Below, piece by piece: positions 33,982 through 42,443 of a stretch of DNA of 64,000 nt. Within the stretch, counting starts at the first letter, position 1; every line of letters starts with the position of its first letter. The stretch is from Alkaliphilus transvaalensis ATCC 700919 (GTDB taxonomy: Bacteria; Bacillota; Clostridia; Peptostreptococcales; Natronincolaceae), in contig NZ_JHYF01000006.1 of the NCBI RefSeq assembly GCF_000621485.1, positions 62,001-126,000 on the forward strand, written 5' to 3'. The translations under genes and the position numbers were made by a program. The notes below the pieces were generated by a model that did no database searches, had not been told where the DNA came from, and saw only the letters and a program-made list of their open reading frames with translations.

Positions 33982-34404
33982 TTAAATTGGGCAGCTAGGC
34001 TGTAATTCAAGTAGTGCACCAAATTTTTGAGAAGCTGTAACAAAGCATATGAAGGCTAAAAGTTCAGAGATTTCTGCATTAGTAAACGCCATCTTTAATT
34101 TGTGAAAACTTTCCTCAGTGATAGGATGGTTTTTAGAAACAGTATCTGCAATTTCTGTAGCAATTAGAATTTTAGAATTAGTTATTTGATTTTGATCAGA
34201 AGGTTTTCCTTTAGCCATACAATAGTGGCATCCGTTATTAAAAGCTAACCTACGGCGCACTTCTTCTTTAAGCTCAGCTGGAAAGGTGGGACTATTAAAA
34301 AGACAATCATCTAAAGAAGACCATTTTTCTAGTATGTGTTTATTGTGGCCCAGCAATTGTTGAAATGGTGAAAATCCTTCTTGAGAAAAAGATATTCTAG
34401 CCAT
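33982..34404 (-). CDS. carboxymuconolactone decarboxylase family protein (AhpD-like)
   Basis: 140 residues on the minus strand, ATG after AAAGGAGAG. AhpD-like helical fold with the redox pair CHYCMAKG (C-x2-C) after LAFNNG, then LIATEIADTVSKNHPI. Members use the cysteine pair and a proton relay to reduce peroxides or act as general peroxidases. Divergent from an Lrp/AsnC regulator, which may control it. Confidence 0.87.
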   Translation of the reverse strand: MARISFSQEGFSPFQQLLGHNKHILEKWSSLDDCLFNSPTFPAELKEEVRRRLAFNNGCHYCMAKGKPSDQNQITNSKILIATEIADTVSKNHPITEESFHKLKMAFTNAEISELLAFICFVTASQKFGALLELQPSCPI

Positions 34405-34539
34405 AATGCATCTCTCCTTTATAAATTTATTTTATTAACTTAATTATACCAATTATAATTTTAAAATTAAATTTCAAATGGTATATAATTAATTTATAAA
34501 TATATCATTTAAAATAATAATTAAGGAGATGGATTTCAA

Positions 34540-34992
34540 ATGAAATTTGACGAAGTAGATGTATTAATTTTGGAAGAACTCCAAAAGGATAGTAGATTAT
34601 CTATAAGGGAATTATCTAAGAGAGTTAATCTTTCACCGCCTTCGGTTACTGAGAGAATCCGAAAGCTAGAAGATAATGGTGTTATTGAAGGATATACAGT
34701 TAAAATAAATAAAAAAAAAATAGGGTTTTCTATCGATTGTATCATTAGGGTAACGATGAAGAATGGACAGTATGAAAGGTTTAAAACCTTCATAAGGGAA
34801 TACAAGCTAAGTGAATGGTGCTATAGGACTGCTGGGGAGGGATGTTTCTTAGTTAAGCTATCAGCTAAATCGCTAAATGATATTGAAGAATTTGTAAATA
34901 GCATAGCTTCCTATACAACGACAGAGACCATCTTAGCCTTTTCAGAAGTAGAGATAAATAATAATATTAATAAGTTTCTAAAAGATAAATAG
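34540..34992 (+). CDS. Lrp/AsnC-family regulator
   Basis: 150 residues, ATG after AAGGAGATGG. Helix-turn-helix: VDVLILEELQKDSRLSIREL, SKRVNLSPPSVTERIRKLED, GVIEGYTVKINKKKIGF. The C-terminal RAM domain (TAGEGCFLVKLSAKSLNDIE) binds amino acids and drives octamer formation. Divergent from the AhpD-like gene across ~135 bases. Confidence 0.92.
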   Translation: MKFDEVDVLILEELQKDSRLSIRELSKRVNLSPPSVTERIRKLEDNGVIEGYTVKINKKKIGFSIDCIIRVTMKNGQYERFKTFIREYKLSEWCYRTAGEGCFLVKLSAKSLNDIEEFVNSIASYTTTETILAFSEVEINNNINKFLKDK

Positions 34993-35131
34993 ACTTCAAT
35001 TTCTTCAAGCTTCAACCTGTGCTTTTCACCACTTAACCCAAAGGGAAAAGGAAAGGGGAACTGATCATATGATTAGCTCCTTAAAGCCTAAGGAAAAGTA
35101 AAAAAAATAGATCAAATAGATATGATAAAGG

Positions 35132-35159
35132 TTGACACAGACATAAAATATGATATGAT
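35132..35159 (+). promoter_or_regulatory. promoter of the second tetR operon
   Basis: TTGACA at 35132-35137 and TATGAT at 35154-35159 with a 16-base spacer, just before the operator. Confidence 0.75.
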
Positions 35160-35161
35160 TT

Positions 35162-35187
35162 AATTAGTGACCAATGGGTCACTAATT
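35162..35187. promoter_or_regulatory. TetR operator, long palindrome
   Basis: AATTAGTGACC-AATG-GGTCACTAATT, perfect 11-base arms. A weaker copy GACC-GCAT-GGTC lies at 35202-35213. The core GACC-N4-GGTC is shared with 15143-15158. Confidence 0.8.
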
Positions 35188-35235
35188 AAATAGGCAAAAA
35201 TGACCGCATGGTCGTTAAGCGGGAGGTGTCAAGCG

Positions 35236-35847
35236 TTGCCAAGTGAGCTATTTAACGAATTAAGTCAAGAGAAAAAAAGTAGAATTATGGAAGCTGCATT
35301 GAAGGAGTTCGCAGAACATGGATACAATGAAGGCTCCACCAATAGAATTGTGAAAGAGGCTGCTATTGCTAAAGGGAGTTTATTTAAGTATTTTAAAAAC
35401 AAAGAAGAACTATATTTTGATGTATTAGATCATGCTATTGGTGCTCTAACCAATGGGCTAAAGGATGAATTAAAAAGTTTACCTCAAGATTTTTTTGAAA
35501 GGATCATCAAGTTTGCAGAGATGGAAATTTCATGGTACATAAAAAATCCCGTCCATTATAAATTGATCAGAAGGGCATTTGGGAAAGATAATGAAATTAT
35601 TTACAATAAAACAATAGAAAAATATGGTGATCAAGCTGAAGTCTATTATTATAGTATGTTTGAAGATATTAACGATAAACAGTTTAGGGCAGATAAAAAA
35701 AAGGTCTTAAATATTATTAAATGGTTCCTTGAAGGATATAATCAATCCTTTATAATAGAAGATATTGAGGGGAGTCTTGATGTTGTGAAAAGGAAGTATA
35801 TGGAGGGACTTAAGGAATACATAGAAATATTAAAAATAGGATTATAG
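35236..35847 (+). CDS. TetR/AcrR-family regulator
   Basis: 203 residues from TTG 35236, chosen because GGGAGGTG lies at 35221-35228; the ATG at 35200 lies upstream in the operator region. Helix-turn-helix: IMEAALKEFAEHGYNEGSTN, RIVKEAAIAKGSLFKYFKNK. The rest is an all-helical ligand domain. The palindromic operators over the promoter suggest self-repression. The next gene, an alpha/beta hydrolase, starts 21 bases after its stop. Sequence resembles the regulator at 15175 (FKY and KG motifs), with similar operator. Confidence 0.92.
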   Translation: MPSELFNELSQEKKSRIMEAALKEFAEHGYNEGSTNRIVKEAAIAKGSLFKYFKNKEELYFDVLDHAIGALTNGLKDELKSLPQDFFERIIKFAEMEISWYIKNPVHYKLIRRAFGKDNEIIYNKTIEKYGDQAEVYYYSMFEDINDKQFRADKKKVLNIIKWFLEGYNQSFIIEDIEGSLDVVKRKYMEGLKEYIEILKIGL

Positions 35848-35868
35848 AGTGTTAGGGGGGTTATGTTA

Positions 35869-36678
35869 ATGATATTTACTTCATATCAAACAAAAAAAGT
35901 ATTACTGGAAGATACAGAGATGGATTATATCATCTTTGGGCAAGGAGACAAGCACTTAATTATGATACCTGGCTTAAGTGATGGACTAAAGACCGTAAAA
36001 GGACAGGGCTTATTGTTATCCTATTATTATCGTAAATTTGCTAAGGAATTTACTGTGTATATCTTTAGTAGAAAAAATAAAATTTCTGAAGGCTATAGCA
36101 CTAGAGATATGGCTAAAGATCAGAAAAAGGTTATGGATTTATTAGGGATAAAAAAGGCTTATGTGATGGGGATATCACAAGGAGGAATGATTGCACAATA
36201 TTTAGCCATTGATTATCCAGAAATAGTAGAAAGATTAGTGATAGGGGTATCAGCCTCCAGGCATAACCCTACTATAGAAAAGGTAGTAGGAAGTTGGATT
36301 CAGTTAGCTAATTCTAATGAATATGGCAGGTTAATCATCGATACGATGGAAAAGACTTACTCTGATAAGGGAATAAAGAAATATCAACCCTTTTATCCCA
36401 TTATTCGTAGAATTGGAAAACCAAAGTCCTTTCATCGTTTTATCATTCAGGCAAAGGCGTGTCTTTCCCATAATGCTTATGATGAATTAGACAAAATACA
36501 ATGTAAAACCTTAGTAATTGGTGGAGACGTTGATAAGGTAGTGGGAGAGAATACCTCTGAAGAAATGGCAGAGAAAATAAAAGATAGTAAATTAGTATTA
36601 TATAAAGGTCTTGGACATGGGGCCTATGAAGAAGATGCAAACTTTAACCGACAGGTAATGGACTTTCTATTGAAATAA
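35869..36678 (+). CDS. alpha/beta hydrolase in the second TetR operon
   Basis: 269 residues from ATG 35869 (AGGGGGG eight bases upstream; ATG 35863 is too close). Oxyanion region LIMIPGLSDGLKT, FSRKNKISEGYSTRDMA, nucleophile elbow VMGISQGGMIAQ, acid in VIGGDVDKVVG, His in GLGHGAYEED. All catalytic positions are present. Repeats the regulator/hydrolase order seen at 15175-16606. Confidence 0.9.
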   Translation: MIFTSYQTKKVLLEDTEMDYIIFGQGDKHLIMIPGLSDGLKTVKGQGLLLSYYYRKFAKEFTVYIFSRKNKISEGYSTRDMAKDQKKVMDLLGIKKAYVMGISQGGMIAQYLAIDYPEIVERLVIGVSASRHNPTIEKVVGSWIQLANSNEYGRLIIDTMEKTYSDKGIKKYQPFYPIIRRIGKPKSFHRFIIQAKACLSHNAYDELDKIQCKTLVIGGDVDKVVGENTSEEMAEKIKDSKLVLYKGLGHGAYEEDANFNRQVMDFLLK

Positions 36679-36845
36679 GCTTAAAAATAGAACGAAAGGC
36701 TTATTTTGGAAATTATGGTTAATTTGATATAATAAAATAATGGTGTATTAATGTTTTTCTTATGCATTAATATAAATCTAATATCAATTATACAATTTCC
36801 TTAATTGTGAAAAAACAGGGGAGAAGGTAAAGAAAGGGGATTAAG

Positions 36846-37406
36846 ATGAATAGAAAAGGTTGGATTATCATATTTTTACTAATTGTTTCCATGGGACTAC
36901 AAGGGTGCAGCCCACAAGAGGTAGACGATGGAATCATATCAGTTGATGTTGTAGATCATGAAGAGGAGCAAGAAGAGACCAATGGAGATGTAAGACGGGT
37001 AGGGGAAGAAAACTTTGGTTTTGTGGATATCCCTTCTGACTGGGTAAACTTTAGAGACCTAGGTGTTACAGAGCCAATTCTTCAATATAGCGATTTATTA
37101 GGTGTTTCAATTATTACCCTTAATGCATGGGAAAAAGGGGAGGAAACTGTTGAAGATGTTGCCACAGCCATATGGATTGGGATGGAGGAAGAAGGAGCAA
37201 TAGAGACGGAAGGAGCAGCACTTGAATTAGCAGGGCATGATGCTATACAGGTTTATGGAATATATCCTGATGAAGGTAAAGTGCTAGTTACTTGGGTTTT
37301 TGAAACGCAGGACGGTTATATGCATTATGTCTCTGCTGAATCTACCGTAGAAAATATATTTGAAATTGTGTTATCAATAGAGGAAACATTTTCCCTAGAT
37401 CAATAA
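36846..37406 (+). CDS. lipoprotein of unknown function
   Basis: 186 residues, ATG after AAAGGGGATTAAG. Lipoprotein signal: basic start NRKGW, hydrophobic IIIFLLIVSMG and lipobox LQGC (Cys21). The mature protein starts with a very acidic linker, then a compact domain with GFVDIPSDWVNFRDLG, MHYVSAES and VENIFEIVLSIEET. Family not recognised; probably an extracytoplasmic lipid-anchored binding or stress protein. It is followed by a strong hairpin. Confidence 0.75.
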   Translation: MNRKGWIIIFLLIVSMGLQGCSPQEVDDGIISVDVVDHEEEQEETNGDVRRVGEENFGFVDIPSDWVNFRDLGVTEPILQYSDLLGVSIITLNAWEKGEETVEDVATAIWIGMEEEGAIETEGAALELAGHDAIQVYGIYPDEGKVLVTWVFETQDGYMHYVSAESTVENIFEIVLSIEETFSLDQ

Positions 37407-37449
37407 TGATTAAAACCAATGGAAGTTAAAGAAACGTAAGAAAAGAAAA

Positions 37450-37500
37450 AAGCCTTCTTAGTTAATGAAGATACAGACATTAATTAAGGAGGCTTAAATT
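37450..37500. terminator. terminator after the lipoprotein gene
   Basis: Imperfect 18-base stem (37450-37467 with 37478-37495), AAGCCTTCTTAGTTAATG and its near complement, followed by AAATTTTAA. Confidence 0.75.
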
Positions 37501-37529
37501 TTAATAAGTATAAAAAATAGGTTATAAAT

Positions 37530-37650
37530 TTATTCATGGTAGATTTTTAGACAAAACCAAAAAGTACTGCCTTTACCTACTTCAGAAATAACGCCATATG
37601 TGCTATTGTGAATCCTTAACTCACCATTATTAACCATTTGCCTTACTAAT
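37530..37650 (-). pseudogene. histidine kinase C-terminal remnant
   Basis: Minus-strand translation ends RQMVNNGELRIHNSTYGVIS then EVGKGSTFWFCLKIYHE. The EVGKGSTFWF ending is typical of the G2 box of histidine-kinase ATPase domains. Only ~40 codons are present with no start, so it is a fragment of a lost gene, unrelated in direction to the Bce-type kinase to the right. Confidence 0.6.
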
Positions 37651-37802
37651 ATCCGGAAAACTATATTTAAGATGAATTAAGATTGAAGAGAATATGATAG
37701 GCTTGTGAATTAAATTTGGAAAGGGAAGGGAAAAATAGATTCTAAGATATGGTACAATTAAATTGGCATTAATTAAAAATAATGAATATGAAGGTGATTA
37801 AC

Positions 37803-38477
37803 ATGTATAAAATACTTATTGTTGAGGATGACAGCACCATATCCACAATTATTCAGAGTCAATTAGAAAAATGGGGATATACTGTTATAAAACCAGATAA
37901 TTTTAATGATATTCTATCCTTGTATACTTCCTTTGAGCCCCACTTAATCTTAATGGATATTAATTTACCCTATTATGATGGATTCTATTGGTGTGGTAGG
38001 ATTCGGCAGCTTTCCAATGTACCTATTTTATTCATCTCTTCAAGAGATACCGATGCAGACAAAATACGTGCCATCACCCAAGGGGCAGATGATTATATTG
38101 AAAAACCCTTTTCTATAGACCTTTTAATTGCAAAAATACAGGCGGCATTACGAAGGGCCTACTCCTATAGGGATCAAGGCTTAAATGTTCTTCAATACCG
38201 AGACTTATTATTAAATGTAGAAAATCTACAAGTTTTTTATGGTGAAATGCAAATGGAACTGACGCCTAATGAATCTAAAATATTAGCCCTATTAATACGA
38301 AATCAGGGTAAGACAGTTAGTCGAGCAAGGATTATGAAAGCTCTGTGGGAAGATGAAAGCTTTGTAGATGATAATACCCTTACGGTAAATGTCACCCGAT
38401 TACGTAAAAAGCTAGAAGAAATAGATCTAAAAGATTACATTAAAACCATTAAAGGGGAAGGGTATCGATTAATATGA
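37803..38477 (+). CDS. response regulator, OmpR/PhoB type (BceR-like)
   Basis: 224 residues from ATG 37803 (GAAGGTGA upstream; the in-frame ATG at 37782 lies before this site). Receiver domain KILIVEDDSTISTIIQSQL with the phosphorylated Asp in LILMDINLPYYDG and the switch Lys in YIEKPFS; DNA-binding winged helix ESKILALLIRNQGKTVSRAR and LTVNVTRLRKKL. The gene overlaps the kinase gene by four bases. With the kinase and ABC genes it forms a Bce-type module. Confidence 0.93.
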   Translation: MYKILIVEDDSTISTIIQSQLEKWGYTVIKPDNFNDILSLYTSFEPHLILMDINLPYYDGFYWCGRIRQLSNVPILFISSRDTDADKIRAITQGADDYIEKPFSIDLLIAKIQAALRRAYSYRDQGLNVLQYRDLLLNVENLQVFYGEMQMELTPNESKILALLIRNQGKTVSRARIMKALWEDESFVDDNTLTVNVTRLRKKLEEIDLKDYIKTIKGEGYRLI

Positions 38478-39502
38478 ATTATATAAAATATTTAAAAGAG
38501 AAATTGTTAACCTACTTGTTTCTTTTTTTAGCTCTATTATTCTTCTTAATTGTTTATAGGCTAGACCAGCATTTTCATATAAGTAAGTCAAATGCAGTAT
38601 ATATCTTTATTGGGTGGTTTATACTCTTTTTATTATTTGTTTTTATAGACTATCTCATTTTTAATTCCCGTATTAAAGACTTTAAAGCCTATTGTAGATT
38701 ACATACTGCCCAACATGACCCAGAAGATTTTTCTTATCCTGTAGATAGGGAATATGCCACCATCGTTCATCATTTGATGATGGAATTTGAAGAATACAAG
38801 GCTGATGTGAGGACAAAATCAGCAGAAGAATTAGAGTTTATTACAAGATGGGTCCACGATATTAAAATTCCTATAGCTGCCCTTAGATTGATTATGGATA
38901 ATTATGATGTTAGTATGCCAAAGAATTTCTACCAAGCTATGGACTTGGAACTGGTTTCAATTGAAGAATCTATTCAACGGGTTTTTTATGAGATTAAAAG
39001 CAATACGTTAAGGGATGATTATAAGTTAGCAAGGGTAAGTACTAAAAAGCTAATTGGACAAGCACTGAAGGGATATTCCAGCTTTTTTAGCTATAAAAGT
39101 ATTAATATTACCATTGAGGGTGAAGATTATAAAGTTTTAACTGATGAAAAGTGGAGTGGGTATGTTTTAGCTCAAATTATTTCAAATGCTGTGAAGCATA
39201 CACCAATAAGGGGCAAAATTACCATTACCACCAGTAAGAAAGATAATAATTTTATAATTACAGTTAAAAATGAGGGAAAAGGAATATTGCCACAAGACCT
39301 TGGCCAAATCTTTAAAAAAGGCTACACCTCCACAGAAGACAGACTTGGTACTAATGCCTCTGGTTATGGTCTTTATTTATCGAAAAAGTTAATGGATCAA
39401 TTAGGTCATCAATTAACAGTAGAATCCGTACATGGAGCCTATGCCTCTTTTCAGTTAACCTTTATTGAAAGGGAGACCCTTCACCACATGACAAAAATGT
39501 AA
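38474..39502 (+). CDS. sensor histidine kinase, intramembrane-sensing (BceS-like)
   Basis: 342 residues. Two membrane helices near the N-terminus with almost no loop between them (~12-30 and ~37-57), as in intramembrane-sensing kinases. DHp box FITRWVHDIKIPIAALRLI with the phosphorylated His, then ATPase motifs ISNAVKHTP (N box), NEGKGILPQDLGQIFKKGY and SGYGLYLSKKL. Signals are received through the partner ABC transporter rather than by an outside domain. Confidence 0.93.
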   Translation: MNYIKYLKEKLLTYLFLFLALLFFLIVYRLDQHFHISKSNAVYIFIGWFILFLLFVFIDYLIFNSRIKDFKAYCRLHTAQHDPEDFSYPVDREYATIVHHLMMEFEEYKADVRTKSAEELEFITRWVHDIKIPIAALRLIMDNYDVSMPKNFYQAMDLELVSIEESIQRVFYEIKSNTLRDDYKLARVSTKKLIGQALKGYSSFFSYKSINITIEGEDYKVLTDEKWSGYVLAQIISNAVKHTPIRGKITITTSKKDNNFIITVKNEGKGILPQDLGQIFKKGYTSTEDRLGTNASGYGLYLSKKLMDQLGHQLTVESVHGAYASFQLTFIERETLHHMTKM

Positions 39503-39592
39503 GCTAAGACTATGGAAATGTAAGGTCATTCGATTTTTTGTAATTGGTACTTAGGATATAATTATTCCATAATATTGATTGGAGGCATAGGT

Positions 39593-40351
39593 ATGCAAAT
39601 ATTAAAAGTCGAAAATATTAGTAAAATATATGGTTCATCTAAAAGAGATAAGGAATATATGGCTTTAAAAAATATCAGCTTTGAGGTTATCCAAGGGGAG
39701 TTCATAGGCGTTATGGGGGCTTCAGGATCGGGAAAAACCACCTTGTTAAATATTTTAGGAAGCATAGATAAGCCCACCACAGGTAAAATTATAATGGAGG
39801 GTAAAGATATTGCTAAGTATAGCAAAAATCAGCTTTCCACCCATAGAATGAAGAACATTGGTTTTATATTTCAAGACTACAATTTGTTAGAGACAATGAC
39901 GTTAAAAGAAAATATTATTTTACCCTTAGCCCTACACGGAACAAAGATAAATGACATAGAAAACAGATTGTCTGTATTAGTAAAGGATTTAGGAATACTG
40001 AATGTATTAGATAAATATCCTTATGAAGTTTCGGGAGGAGAACAGCAGAGGGCAGCTGCGTGTCGAGCTCTTATTACTCAGCCGAAAATAATTTTAGCAG
40101 ATGAGCCAACTGGAAATCTAGATTCAAAATCAGGAAAGGACTTACTTCATTTATTAACCTATATAAACGACGAATATAATGCAACGATATTAATGGTTAC
40201 CCATGACGTATTTGCAGCAAGTTACTGTAAGAAAATTATGTTTATAAGAGATGGAGAGATTTATAATGAGCTTCATGCAGGAAATGATAAAAAGCAATTT
40301 TTTGATTCGATTATTGATGTAATGAGTGTTCTAGGGGGTGAAGAGCGATGA
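39593..40351 (+). CDS. ABC transporter ATP-binding protein (BceA-like)
   Basis: 252 residues from ATG 39593 (GGAGG at 39581-39585; an earlier in-frame ATG at 39575 overlaps it). Walker A GASGSGKTTLLN, Q-loop FIFQDYNLLETMT, signature VSGGEQQRAAAC, Walker B ILADEPTGNLD, His-loop VTHDVF. The LolD/MacB-type ATPase powers the permease that follows (the genes overlap by four bases) and gives antimicrobial-peptide resistance plus signalling. Confidence 0.95.
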   Translation: MQILKVENISKIYGSSKRDKEYMALKNISFEVIQGEFIGVMGASGSGKTTLLNILGSIDKPTTGKIIMEGKDIAKYSKNQLSTHRMKNIGFIFQDYNLLETMTLKENIILPLALHGTKINDIENRLSVLVKDLGILNVLDKYPYEVSGGEQQRAAACRALITQPKIILADEPTGNLDSKSGKDLLHLLTYINDEYNATILMVTHDVFAASYCKKIMFIRDGEIYNELHAGNDKKQFFDSIIDVMSVLGGEER

Positions 40352-42315
40352 ATCTGTTAGATCTTGCCCTTCGGAATATTAAAAACAATATAAAAAAGCA
40401 TATCATGTTTTTCTTTTCTATGACCTTTAGTGTTTTTACAGTGTATACTTTTTTAGCCCTTGTGCAAAATCAGCAGGTTAATGACGCCTTCATTTATGAC
40501 GGCAGATATCGTGCAGTACTATTGGCATTTGGTGTTATTATAATGGTCTTTGTTATGTTTTTTTTAATCAGTTCTAATAATAGCTTTATCAAAGCAAGAA
40601 AACGTGAAATTTCTACCTATTCCTTATTCGGAATGTCCCATGGAAGGATAGGTAAGTTAATCTTTTTAGAAACGCTACTGGTGGGTTTAACTAGTCTTGC
40701 TACAGGTATAGGCGTCGGTATATTTTTTTCTAAACTGACCACCATGATTCTATTAAGTGTGACCGTAATTTCCTTTAGCGGAGATGTTGCACTGGATATT
40801 GATTTAAAGGCCATATACCTAACTGCTATTATGTTTATATCTGTCTTTTCCATGATGGGTTTATCGGGTCTTTGGGTAATCAATAGGTTTCAACTTGTAG
40901 ATTTATTTAAAGCAGAAAAGCGTTCGGAAGGGAAGGGAAAAGGATCCTATATTCTACTGATTATTTCCCTAATATTGATTGGTTGGGGATACTATCTTGC
41001 TTCATCTAATAATCCTTACAACCTTGTTATGATGGCAATACCTATTTTAGTACTAGTAATTAGCGGTACCTATATCTTCTTTTGGGGTGGGTTACCTAAG
41101 GTTTTGAGTATACTAAAAAGAAATAAAAGAAAGTATTATAGAGGTGTAAATTTAATAGCTATCACTTCATTTTCCCACAGAATGAGATCAATTAGTTCTG
41201 TAATGGCAACAATTGCAGTACTGTCAGCTGTTGCCACCACAGCAATAGCTACTGGCTTTACCCTTTATAGCAATATAGAAAATAATGGTTATGACACCAT
41301 AGGATATGACCTTTTCTTCTATGCAGGTGAAGATGATGGTATTCTTCAGGAAGTTGAAGAGATCTTTAGCAGGCATGATGTAGAAATTACGCAACAAGCA
41401 CAAGTGCCTTTGTATCGAACTTACCCAAAGCTAGAAGCCATAGAAATTGAGGGTGTTACGTTTTATAATGAAGAATACTACTTTAGGGTTTATTCCCAGA
41501 CGGCATATAATGAATTAGTCAATATGTCTAAAAGTAAGATAGCGCCCTTAGAAATTGCGTCTGGTAAGGCTGTCTGGTTTATAAGGGCTGATGTTCCCCG
41601 TGTTATGGAGATTATGAAGGAGCAGACCTTAGATTTTACTGACTTAAATATTGAAGTTAGTGATGTCTTAGTCAATACTTTTTTACACTTTGGAAGCATA
41701 TATTCATTAGTTCTTAATGATGAAGACTTTAGCCATCTACTACTTGAAAACCAAATAGTAAAGGAAGACAAAGTAGGGAGAGGTGCTGGTGAGGTTAATG
41801 TTTTTAATTTCAATAATGCCCTTCAAAATGCAGAGCTAAATAGTGATTTAAATAAGGTATTATATCAAAATGCAGGTGGTTACAGAACTGCCTATAGTCA
41901 CTATAGCGAAGCTAGAGAAACCTTTGGTCTAATTTCTTTTATAGGATTTTTTATGAGTGGCGTTTTTATTTTAATGACAGCTAGTCTATTATACTTTAAA
42001 CAGATTATGGCTGCTGAGGAAGAAAGGCATCATTATAAAACCCTTAGGAAGATCGGTATGGATTATATAACAGAAAAAAGAGCGATTACAAGAAGATTAC
42101 TACCAGTGTTTGCTATTCCCCTTTTAATCGGAATCCTTCACAGTATTTTCGCTATGAAAACTGCAGATACTATGGTATTTTCACATTTAATGCCAATGGG
42201 TAATTCCTATAGAAAAGTATTATTCTTTTCTTCTATGATGTATGGGGCTTATGGCTTTGTCTATAGTATTTTTTATTTTATTACCAAAGGTCAGTATAGA
42301 AAAATTATACGATAA
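40348..42315 (+). CDS. ABC transporter permease, FtsX family (BceB-like)
   Basis: 655 residues. Ten predicted membrane helices with a large extracellular domain of ~200 residues (~310-510) between helices seven and eight, the hallmark of BceB permeases. The N-terminal ALRNIKNNIKKHIMFFFSMT and the C-terminal IMAAEEERHHYKTLRKIGM are typical. Senses and removes cell-wall-active peptides such as bacitracin-like compounds and relays flux to the kinase. Followed by a strong hairpin at 42351-42386. Exact peptide specificity unknown. Confidence 0.93.
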   Translation: MNLLDLALRNIKNNIKKHIMFFFSMTFSVFTVYTFLALVQNQQVNDAFIYDGRYRAVLLAFGVIIMVFVMFFLISSNNSFIKARKREISTYSLFGMSHGRIGKLIFLETLLVGLTSLATGIGVGIFFSKLTTMILLSVTVISFSGDVALDIDLKAIYLTAIMFISVFSMMGLSGLWVINRFQLVDLFKAEKRSEGKGKGSYILLIISLILIGWGYYLASSNNPYNLVMMAIPILVLVISGTYIFFWGGLPKVLSILKRNKRKYYRGVNLIAITSFSHRMRSISSVMATIAVLSAVATTAIATGFTLYSNIENNGYDTIGYDLFFYAGEDDGILQEVEEIFSRHDVEITQQAQVPLYRTYPKLEAIEIEGVTFYNEEYYFRVYSQTAYNELVNMSKSKIAPLEIASGKAVWFIRADVPRVMEIMKEQTLDFTDLNIEVSDVLVNTFLHFGSIYSLVLNDEDFSHLLLENQIVKEDKVGRGAGEVNVFNFNNALQNAELNSDLNKVLYQNAGGYRTAYSHYSEARETFGLISFIGFFMSGVFILMTASLLYFKQIMAAEEERHHYKTLRKIGMDYITEKRAITRRLLPVFAIPLLIGILHSIFAMKTADTMVFSHLMPMGNSYRKVLFFSSMMYGAYGFVYSIFYFITKGQYRKIIR

Positions 42316-42350
42316 TAAAGTAGTGGATATATGCGTAAATAATAGATTTA

Positions 42351-42386
42351 AAAAGTACCTTTCTCGAAATTGAGAGAGGTACTTTT
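42351..42386. terminator. terminator after the Bce module
   Basis: Stem AAAAGTACCTTTCTC / GAGAGAGGTACTTTT (one mismatch), T-run at the right; also serves the kynureninase gene on the other strand. Confidence 0.88.
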
Positions 42387-42443
42387 GTCTAATGCCTATA
42401 AAATAGTAGTTTCTAAAAATAAACTAAGTGGGTTTCCTTTAAG

